From contig JBEKLG010000106.1 in assembly GCA_050010315.1 (NCBI GenBank), positions 1 through 6,453 on the forward strand: a stretch of DNA of 6,453 nucleotides. The letters are read 5' to 3'. The notes beneath the pieces were generated by a model, which was not told where the DNA came from, searched no databases, and worked only from the letters and a program-made list of their open reading frames with translations. Below, one piece after another: positions 1 through 5,341 of the stretch. Position 1 is the first letter of the stretch. Each line of letters begins with the position of its first letter. Origin of the DNA: Bog-793 sp050010315 (GTDB taxonomy: Bacteria; Actinomycetota; Acidimicrobiia; Acidimicrobiales; Bog-793). The translations under genes and the position numbers were made by a program.

Positions 1-2183
1 TGCCGGCCGAGCGGATTCAGAAGATGGGGGACGACAACTTCTGGAAGATGGGCGAGACCGGCCCGTGCGGCCCGTGCTCGGAGATCTACTACGACCGCGG
101 CGAGCGCTTCGGCCCGGCGGGCGGCCCCGCCCGGGGGGGCGCCGAGCGCTACACCGAGATCTGGAACCTCGTTTTCATGCAGTTCGCCCGCGCCGCCGAC
201 GGGACGCTGACCGAGCTGCCGAAGAAGAACATCGACACCGGTGCCGGCCTGGAACGGATCCTCACTCTGCTCCAGGGGGTGGAATCGCTTTTCGAGACCG
301 ACGTACTGGCGCCGATCGTCGACGCCGCGGCGGCACTGACGAAATCCGCCATCGGCCGCGACGGGCCGACCGACGTCGCTCTGCGCATCCTCGCCGACCA
401 CGCCCGGGCGATGACCTTCCTCGTTTCCGACGGCGTCTTCCCTTCGAACGAGGGGCGCGGCTACGTCCTGCGGCGCGTCCTGCGGCGTGCCGCGCTGCGC
501 GCCCACCGGCTCGGGGTCTCGGAGATTGTCCTGCCGGATCTCACCGACGCCGTCGTCGCGACGCTTCGCGCCGCCTACCCGAAGCTCGGGCGCGACTCCT
601 CGCTCGTGCGGACGGTCGTCGGCCACGAGGAGGAGGCCTTCCGCCGGACGCTGCGCGCCGGGTCGCAGCTCATCGACTCCGAGCTCGCCCGGGGCGGCAA
701 GGTGCTCGCCGGCGACGTGGCCTTCAAGCTCCACGACACCTACGGCTTCCCGATCGATCTCACCGTTGAAGTCGCCGGGTCGCGGGGTGTCGAGGTCGAC
801 CGCGCCGGTTTCGAGGCCGAGATGGCCGCCCAGCGCGACCGCGGCCGGGCGGCGACGCGCCAGGTCGCCGCCGAAGGCGGCAGAGCGAGCCGGCGCGAGA
901 TCCTCGAGGCTTTCGGCCCAACGGTCTTCGTCGGCTACACCGAGACGGCGTGCGAGGCGAGGCTGCTCGGGATTGAGGCCCGCGACGACGGGGCGTTCGT
1001 CAACATCGACGGCGAGCGCGCCCCGGATGGCGCCGAGCTCGCCGACGTCTTCCTCGACCGGACGCCTTTTTACGCCGAGAGCGGGGGCCAGGTCGGCGAC
1101 ACCGGCACAATCGCCGCCGCAACGGGGTCGTTCCGCGTGCTCGACACGACGACGGCCGACGGGATCACGTGCCACACGGGCTACGTCGCCTCGGGCGTGC
1201 TCGCCCCCGGCGCCGAGGTCACGGCGACGGTCGACGCCGAGCGGCGGGAGGCGATCCGGCGCAACCATACGGCCACGCACCTGCTGCACTGGGCGCTGCG
1301 CAAAGTGCTCGGCGAGCACGTGAAGCAGCAGGGGTCGCTCGTCGCGCCCGACCGTCTGCGCTTCGACTTCAGCCACTTCGCCGCCGTGACGCCCGACGAG
1401 CTGGCGCGAGTCGAGGACCTCGTCTCGGCGGCGATCCTTGCCGACTCGCCGGTGCGGGTCCGTGAGACGGCGCGCGCCGAAGCGGAGCGGGCGGGCGCCA
1501 TCGCTTTTTTCGGCGAGAAGTACGGCGAGACCGTCCGCGTCGTCGAGGCGGGGCCGGAGTCGATGGAGCTCTGCGGCGGCACCCACGTCTCGGCGCTCGG
1601 CACGATCGGGCCGTTCCGCATCGTCTCGGAGAGCTCGATCGGCGCGAACACCCGGCGGATCGAAGCGACGACTGGTACGGGGTCGCTCGCCGAGATCCGC
1701 AAGTTAACCGCGGCAGTCGGCCGTGCCTCAGCCATCCTCCACACCGCGCCCGACGAGCTCGCCGAGGCGGTCGAGCGGCTCGTCGAGCGGGAGCGCGCCC
1801 TTGCCGAGGAGCTGCGGCGGCGGCAGTCGCAGGCGCTCGTCGCCGAGGCTCGCGAGCTTGCCGCGGCCGGTTCAGGGACGGTCGTCGCCCGCCGCGACGG
1901 CATCGACCCGGCGGGGCTGCGGGAGCTCGCCCTGGCGACGCGCCGCGCCGGTGGCGTCGAGGCCGTCGGGCTCGTCGGTGCGACCACGGACGGACGCGTC
2001 GGGATTGTCGTCGCCGTCGCCGCGGCGAGCGGTGTCGACGCCCGCGAGGTCGCGTCGGCCGCGGCGGCGATCGTCGGCGGGGGCGGCGGCGGGTCGCCCG
2101 AGTTCGCCACGGCGGGAGGACGGGACGTCGCCGCCATCGACGAGGCGTTGGCGACGCTGCGCACGCTGCTCGGATCGCGGTGA
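1..2183 (+). CDS. alaS: Alanyl-tRNA synthetase, 3' part (N-terminus outside window)
   Basis: This cytoplasmic class II aminoacyl-tRNA synthetase charges tRNA-Ala with alanine and hydrolyses mischarged Ser/Gly-tRNA-Ala. About 726 residues are visible, against roughly 870-890 for the family, so about 150 N-terminal residues lie upstream. The ATG at 24 is not the start, because in-frame conserved residues (PAERIQK) precede it. Seen in order are GDDNFWKMGETGPCGPCSE, the WNLVFMQ segment, class II motif 3 GAGLERI (nt 240-260), the LADHARAM..SDGV.PSNEGRGYVLRR block, and PFYAESGGQVGDTG opening the editing region. The editing-site metal ligands are HTATH (nt 1266-1280) and CGGTH (nt 1572-1586). A charged helical stretch (about nt 1755-1860) leads to the Gly-rich C-Ala domain ending GGGGGGSPEFATAGG. 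All the expected signature motifs in the visible part are intact. The stop TGA overlaps the ruvX GTG start by 4 nt. A single TTA codon at 1704-1706 stands out in this GC-rich gene. Confidence 0.97.
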   Translation, partial: PAERIQKMGDDNFWKMGETGPCGPCSEIYYDRGERFGPAGGPARGGAERYTEIWNLVFMQFARAADGTLTELPKKNIDTGAGLERILTLLQGVESLFETDVLAPIVDAAAALTKSAIGRDGPTDVALRILADHARAMTFLVSDGVFPSNEGRGYVLRRVLRRAALRAHRLGVSEIVLPDLTDAVVATLRAAYPKLGRDSSLVRTVVGHEEEAFRRTLRAGSQLIDSELARGGKVLAGDVAFKLHDTYGFPIDLTVEVAGSRGVEVDRAGFEAEMAAQRDRGRAATRQVAAEGGRASRREILEAFGPTVFVGYTETACEARLLGIEARDDGAFVNIDGERAPDGAELADVFLDRTPFYAESGGQVGDTGTIAAATGSFRVLDTTTADGITCHTGYVASGVLAPGAEVTATVDAERREAIRRNHTATHLLHWALRKVLGEHVKQQGSLVAPDRLRFDFSHFAAVTPDELARVEDLVSAAILADSPVRVRETARAEAERAGAIAFFGEKYGETVRVVEAGPESMELCGGTHVSALGTIGPFRIVSESSIGANTRRIEATTGTGSLAEIRKLTAAVGRASAILHTAPDELAEAVERLVERERALAEELRRRQSQALVAEARELAAAGSGTVVARRDGIDPAGLRELALATRRAGGVEAVGLVGATTDGRVGIVVAVAAASGVDAREVASAAAAIVGGGGGGSPEFATAGGRDVAAIDEALATLRTLLGSR

Positions 2184-2680
2184 GCGAGCCCCCGTCCGAG
2201 GGCGAGCCGGCCGAGCCGGGGCGTTGCATCGGGCTTGATCTCGGCACGGTGCGTATCGGCGTCGCCGTCACGGACGCGGCGCGCACCCTCGCCGTGCCGC
2301 ATGGGGTCATCTCCCGCTGCGGCGACGAGCGGGCCGACCACGAGGGCCTGGCGCAGCTCGTCGACGCCGTCGGCGCGACCCTCGTCGTCGTCGGCGTGCC
2401 GTTCAGCCTCGACGGGACGATCGGGCCGGCGGCGGCGCGGGTGATCGCCGAAACGGCACGGCTGCGTCTCGTCCTTGCCGTCCCGGTCGTGACGGTCGAT
2501 GAGCGGTTCTCCACGGTCGAAGCCACCCGCCGGCGGCGGGAGGCCGGGGGGCGGGGCGGAGCGGGTCCGCGGACCCGCTTCAGGCGGCGCCCGGGGGGCG
2601 CCCCGGCCCGAGCCCCGGTCGACGCCGCCGCGGCGGCGCTGATCCTCCAGTCGTATCTCGACCAGGAACGGGCGATGTGA
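2180..2680 (+). CDS. ruvX: RuvX/YqgF family RNase H-fold nuclease (putative Holliday junction resolvase)
   Basis: This 166-residue protein is from the YqgF/RuvX family, which is linked to 16S rRNA 5'-end maturation and, by its fold, to Holliday-junction resolution. The RNase H-like core is clear: GLDLGTVRIGVAVTD (residues 18-32, with acidic D20), VVVGVPFSLDGT (69-80), VDERFSTVEA (106-115) and VDAAAAALILQSYLD (147-161, with D148). These give the expected three acidic residues. The protein is longer than the 138-residue E. coli protein for two reasons. It has a short polar leader (residues 1-14), and the stretch between DERFSTVEA and VDAAAA is about 31 residues instead of about 16. The extra part (about residues 128-142) is Arg/Gly/Pro-rich and is encoded by two adjacent inverted repeats. 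The GTG start overlaps the alaS stop (GTGA), and the stop overlaps the aroE GTG, so translation is probably coupled on both sides. Family assignment is secure; whether the insertion is tolerated is unknown. Confidence 0.93.
   Translation: MSEPPSEGEPAEPGRCIGLDLGTVRIGVAVTDAARTLAVPHGVISRCGDERADHEGLAQLVDAVGATLVVVGVPFSLDGTIGPAAARVIAETARLRLVLAVPVVTVDERFSTVEATRRRREAGGRGGAGPRTRFRRRPGGAPARAPVDAAAAALILQSYLDQERAM
2560..2579. repeat. 20-bp perfect palindrome inside ruvX
   Basis: The half-site AGCGGGTCCG is followed directly by its exact reverse complement, giving a 20-bp perfect palindrome with no spacer. In RNA one G-U pair and one G-C pair could extend the stem on the outside. It lies in the region coding for the extra, non-conserved residues of RuvX, so protein conservation does not explain it. 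It could be part of a small palindromic insertion, a structured mRNA element, or chance in GC-rich DNA. Confidence 0.7.
2586..2602. repeat. Inverted repeat (7-bp arms, GGG loop) inside ruvX
   Basis: The arms GGCGCCC and GGGCGCC are separated by GGG. The repeat starts 6 nt after the 20-bp palindrome, so the two hairpins fill almost exactly the stretch that makes RuvX longer than its relatives. It may be the second half of one small mobile or structural element. Very GC-rich sequence produces such repeats by chance, so confidence in a function is low; the repeat itself is seen directly. Confidence 0.55.
2664..2667 (+). promoter_or_regulatory. Ribosome binding site for aroE
   Basis: AGGA lies 9 nt before the GTG at 2677, within the last codons of ruvX. 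It supports 2677 as the aroE start and the 4-nt GTGA overlap with the ruvX stop. The other junctions in this gene run have no equally clear Shine-Dalgarno match and may rely on translational coupling. Confidence 0.5.
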
Positions 2681-3534
2681 GGGATTTTGCGGCGGCGCCC
2701 GGCGCCAGGTGGGTCGCCGCCGGCGTGATCGGCGATCCGGTCGCGCACTCGCTCTCGCCGGCTATTCACAACGCGGCCTACGCCGCGCTCGGCTTGCCCT
2801 GGGGCTACGCCGCCTTGCGGGTGCGCGCCGGCGAGGTCGCCGAGGCGCTCGCCGCCGCCGCGGCGCAGGGCCTGCGGGGTTTGTCGGTGACGACGCCGCA
2901 TAAGGTCGCCGTCGTCGCCGCCTGCGACGAGCGCTCGGCTACCGTCGAAAGGATCGGCGCGGCGAACACCGTCGTCTTCGCCGGGGGCCGCGCCCGCGCC
3001 GAGAACAGCGACGGCCTTGGGCTCCTTGACGACCTCGCCGACGCCTTCGGGTTCCGCCCGCAGGGAAGCATCTGCGCCGTCCTCGGCGCCGGCTCGACGG
3101 CGAGGGCGATCGTCGCCGCGCTCGGCGACGCCGGGTCCGGCGAGGTGCTCGTCGTCGACCGGACCGCACTGAGGGCGGTTTCAGCCGCTGCTCTCGCCGG
3201 GGCGGGGGGTCGGGTTGCGGCGCCCGGCGACCTCGCCGCCGCCGAGCTCGTCGTCCAGGCGACCTCGGTCGGCTTCGGCGGCGCCGGGCCGGGGTACGCC
3301 GGGGGGTGGGAGGCGATCACCCGGCACCTGCGGGACGGCCAGCTCGTCGTCGACGTCGTCTACGAGCCGCCGGTGACCGAGTTCTCGACCCTCGCCGCCC
3401 GGCGAGGCGCCCGAGTCCGCAACGGCCTCGGGATGCTCGTGCACCAGGCTGCCCGTCAGGTGGCGCTGTTCACGGGCGAGACGCCGCCGCTCGACGTGAT
3501 GTTCTCGGCGGCAGGGACTCCCCGTCGCGCCTGA
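2677..3534 (+). CDS. aroE: Shikimate dehydrogenase (NADP+)
   Basis: Reduces 3-dehydroshikimate to shikimate with NADPH, the fourth step of the shikimate pathway to chorismate and aromatic amino acids; cytoplasmic. At 285 residues it has normal family length. The substrate-binding N-terminal domain shows GDPVAHSLSP (19-28, with Ser25 and Ser27), VTTPHK (71-76; Lys76 is the catalytic lysine), the IGAANTVVF block and NSDGLGLL (110-117; Asp112 pairs with the lysine). The Rossmann domain has GAGSTARAI (137-145) as the dinucleotide loop. DRT (161-163) follows where NADP-specific members often have NRT; the Arg that contacts the 2'-phosphate is kept. The C-terminal NGLGMLVHQAARQ carries Gln257, which binds shikimate. 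The GTG start overlaps the ruvX stop and has an AGGA upstream. The motifs argue against a quinate-specific or SdhL-type paralogue, though sequence alone cannot exclude mixed substrate use. Confidence 0.95.
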   Translation: MRDFAAAPGARWVAAGVIGDPVAHSLSPAIHNAAYAALGLPWGYAALRVRAGEVAEALAAAAAQGLRGLSVTTPHKVAVVAACDERSATVERIGAANTVVFAGGRARAENSDGLGLLDDLADAFGFRPQGSICAVLGAGSTARAIVAALGDAGSGEVLVVDRTALRAVSAAALAGAGGRVAAPGDLAAAELVVQATSVGFGGAGPGYAGGWEAITRHLRDGQLVVDVVYEPPVTEFSTLAARRGARVRNGLGMLVHQAARQVALFTGETPPLDVMFSAAGTPRRA

Positions 3535-3546
3535 GCCGGGCGCTCC

Positions 3547-3568
3547 CGGCGGCGCAATTCCGCCGCCG
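3547..3568. repeat. Inverted repeat between aroE and rodA (possible hairpin)
   Basis: Eight-base arms, CGGCGGCG and CGCCGCCG, flank a 6-nt CAATTC loop, starting 12 nt after the aroE stop. A 10-bp palindrome ACCGGCCGGT (3571-3580) follows at once. There is no T-run, so it is not a classical intrinsic terminator. It could be a weak terminator or attenuator, an mRNA processing or stability hairpin, or an operator for rodA. It sits in the only real gap of the gene run, which favours some regulatory role, but this is inference. Confidence 0.45.
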
Positions 3569-3587
3569 TGACCGGCCGGTAACCTTG

Positions 3588-4754
3588 GTGACCGTGGCGG
3601 TCGATACCTTGGCGCGGCGCGGTCGCGTCGCACACCGCCGGGAGGAGAACGCCGCGCTCGCCGTCCTGCGCCACGTCGACTACCTCCTCGTGCTGGCGGT
3701 CCTCGTCTTGGCGGCCATCGGGGCGGTGATGGTGTACTCGGCGACGCGCTCGGCCTACCCCTTGGAGCCGACGTACTACCTCAAACGGCAGCTCGCCTAC
3801 GATCTCGTCGGCGCGGGCGCGATGGTCTTGTGCGCCCTCGTCGACTACCGCCGGCTCGAGGAGTGGGGGTATGTGCTCTACGGCGCGATCGTGCTCGCCC
3901 TCGTCGCGGTGAAGGGCATCGGCCATTCCGCGAACGGCGCCCAGCGCTGGATCTCGTTCGCCGGCTTCCAGTTCCAGCCGTCGGAGTTCGCCGTCCTCGC
4001 CGTGATCTGCGTCATCAGCGTCTACCTCTCGCGCCATGAGCGCGTCCTCAACGCCTCCTCGATTGCCGCGCTCGTCGGCCTGGCGGGCATCCCGCTGCTG
4101 CTCATTCTCGTTCAGCCGGATATCGGCACGGCGATCCTGCTCGCCGCGGTGCTGTTCGTGATGCTCTACGTCGGCGGGGTCCGCCTGCGCTTTCTCGCCG
4201 CCCTCGTCGCCCTGGCGGTCGCCGCCTTCGCCTGCGCCGTGGCGATCCACATGCTCAACCGCTACCAACTCGACCGGCTGACCGCGTTCTTGCACCAAGA
4301 CTCCGGCGGTTACCGGACGCTGAACTACAACGTCATCGAGTCCAAGACGGCGATCGGCGACGGACGGCTGGGTGGCACAGGGCTCTTCCGCGGGCCGGAG
4401 ACGAACCTCGCCTACGTGCCGTTCCAGTACGCCGACTTCATCTTCTCGGCGATCGGCGAGCAGCTCGGCTTCATCGGCTCGGCGATCGTCGTCGGGCTCT
4501 ACGGCGTCGTCGGCTTCCGCGCCTTCCGGGCGATCCAGGTGGCGCGGGACTCCCTCGGGCGCTTGCTCTGCGCCGGCGTGCTGGCGTTCCTCGTGATTTC
4601 GGTCTTCGAGAACATCGGCATGGCGACGGGGATCATGCCGATCACCGGGATCCCCCTCCCGTTCATCTCCTACGGGGGCTCGGCGCTCATCGCCTTTCTC
4701 ATCGCCGTGGGCGTCGTCGTCAATGTCGAACTGCACCAGAGCCGGCCACGATGA
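3588..4754 (+). CDS. rodA: RodA-type SEDS peptidoglycan glycosyltransferase
   Basis: A polytopic inner-membrane SEDS protein that polymerises glycan strands from lipid II, normally with a class B penicillin-binding protein. From the GTG at 3588 it has 388 residues, a usual RodA length, and about ten hydrophobic segments starting at residues 31-52. Family marks are GAQRWI (117-122; Trp121 matches E. coli RodA Trp102), FQPSEFA (129-135), QPDIGTAIL (176-184), the IESKTAIG block (250-257; the SK is RodA-like rather than FtsW-like), ADFIF (282-286; Asp283 matches catalytic Asp262) and GIPLPFISYGGS. Oddities: the Lys of QPSExxK is Val136, and the PExHTD motif before the catalytic Asp reads PFQYAD. 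The start is uncertain: GTG 3588 and GTG 3594 are both possible and neither has a good ribosome site. The frame stays open upstream into aroE but has no conserved sequence there. The stop overlaps the next gene by 4 nt (ATGA). Confidence 0.88.
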   Translation: MTVAVDTLARRGRVAHRREENAALAVLRHVDYLLVLAVLVLAAIGAVMVYSATRSAYPLEPTYYLKRQLAYDLVGAGAMVLCALVDYRRLEEWGYVLYGAIVLALVAVKGIGHSANGAQRWISFAGFQFQPSEFAVLAVICVISVYLSRHERVLNASSIAALVGLAGIPLLLILVQPDIGTAILLAAVLFVMLYVGGVRLRFLAALVALAVAAFACAVAIHMLNRYQLDRLTAFLHQDSGGYRTLNYNVIESKTAIGDGRLGGTGLFRGPETNLAYVPFQYADFIFSAIGEQLGFIGSAIVVGLYGVVGFRAFRAIQVARDSLGRLLCAGVLAFLVISVFENIGMATGIMPITGIPLPFISYGGSALIAFLIAVGVVVNVELHQSRPR

Positions 4755-5341
4755 CCCCGAGACGACGCAGGGTCGCCGCCGAGGCCCGGCCGCCGGCCGA
4801 CGAGGCAGCCGAGCAGCGCGGGACGACGGATGAGGGCGCAGCGGGCGCCACGGAGGGGCAGGACCCCGTCACCGAGGCCGCGGAGGACGCCGCGTCGGCG
4901 GCGTCGGCCATCGAGGAGAGCTACGTCGCCGTTCGCGTCGTCGAGGTGGCGATGGTGCTGCCGAACCCGAACGCCTACCTCATCCTCGAGGAGATCCCGC
5001 CGCCGCGCCGGCGGCTGTCCATCCCGATCGGCCTCGCCGAGGGGACGGCGATCGGCTACATCCTGCGGGGCCGGCCGACCCCGAAGCCCCTCACGCACGA
5101 ACTGTTCGTCGAAGTCGTCCACCGCCTCGGCGGCTCGATCGGAATCGCCCGGGTCACGCGCTACGCGCAGGGCGCTTACTACGCCGAGATCGTCGTGCTC
5201 GCCGATGCCGGCGAGCTCGTGTTCGCTTGCCGGCCCTCGGACGCCGTCGCCCTGGCGCTCCGTCAGGCGACGACGACGCCGGTCGCCGTCGCCTCAACGC
5301 TGTTCGACCAGCTCGGCACCGGCGGCTCGGCGACGGGCTGA
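4751..5341 (+). CDS. Bifunctional nuclease (DUF151/BFN) family protein
   Basis: 196 residues, two parts. Residues 1-57 are Ala/Glu/Arg-rich, low in complexity and probably disordered. Residues 58-190 form a DUF151 (BFN) domain: VRVVEVAMVLPNPNAYLILEE, then the IPIGLAEGTAI block (91-101, conserved Glu97), KPLTHELF (112-119), ARVTRYAQGAYYAEIVV and RPSDAVALALR (161-171). Some plant members were reported to have RNase and DNase activity; the role of the bacterial family is not settled, so a nuclease function here is family transfer only. The ATG overlaps the rodA stop (ATGA), so it is probably the last gene of the run and co-translated with rodA. The last 26 codons are overlapped on the opposite strand by the end of the second SEDS gene. 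There is no signal peptide or membrane segment, so it is likely cytoplasmic. Confidence 0.88.
   Translation: MTPRRRRVAAEARPPADEAAEQRGTTDEGAAGATEGQDPVTEAAEDAASAASAIEESYVAVRVVEVAMVLPNPNAYLILEEIPPPRRRLSIPIGLAEGTAIGYILRGRPTPKPLTHELFVEVVHRLGGSIGIARVTRYAQGAYYAEIVVLADAGELVFACRPSDAVALALRQATTTPVAVASTLFDQLGTGGSATG

Noticed and set aside
24..26. ATG at 24 as the alaS start
   Set aside because: The reading frame stays open to the left edge with residues that fit AlaRS, and the class II motifs 1 and 2 must lie upstream, so the gene is cut by the window.
487..1323. Plus-strand alternative-frame open region inside alaS
   Set aside because: An Arg/Ser/Pro-rich frame-shifted translation of alaS, whose own frame is conserved throughout.
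2540..2620. A compensated frameshift pair in ruvX as the cause of the odd Arg/Gly/Pro-rich segment
   Set aside because: The segment is longer than in relatives, not just different, and the frame is correct on both sides; an in-frame insertion explains it more simply, though reads should be checked in such GC-rich sequence.
1181..2901. Two long overlapping minus-strand open frames opposite alaS, ruvX and the start of aroE
   Set aside because: They are Arg/Ser/Ala/Pro-rich low-complexity translations without motifs, while three well-conserved genes occupy the plus strand.
3547..3580. Classical Rho-independent terminator after aroE
   Set aside because: The hairpin is strong but no T-run follows; rodA begins shortly after on the same strand.
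3306..3587. In-frame open upstream extension of rodA that would overlap the end of aroE
   Set aside because: The extension is Arg/Pro-rich, matches no SEDS N-terminus, and lies antiphase to the well-conserved aroE C-terminus; the first membrane helix starts about 30 residues after the GTG at 3588.
3456..4736. Long minus-strand open frame opposite rodA (426 residues)
   Set aside because: Composition is Asp/Glu/Arg/His-rich with no recognisable domain, as expected for the antisense of a hydrophobic GC-rich gene; the plus strand carries clear SEDS motifs.
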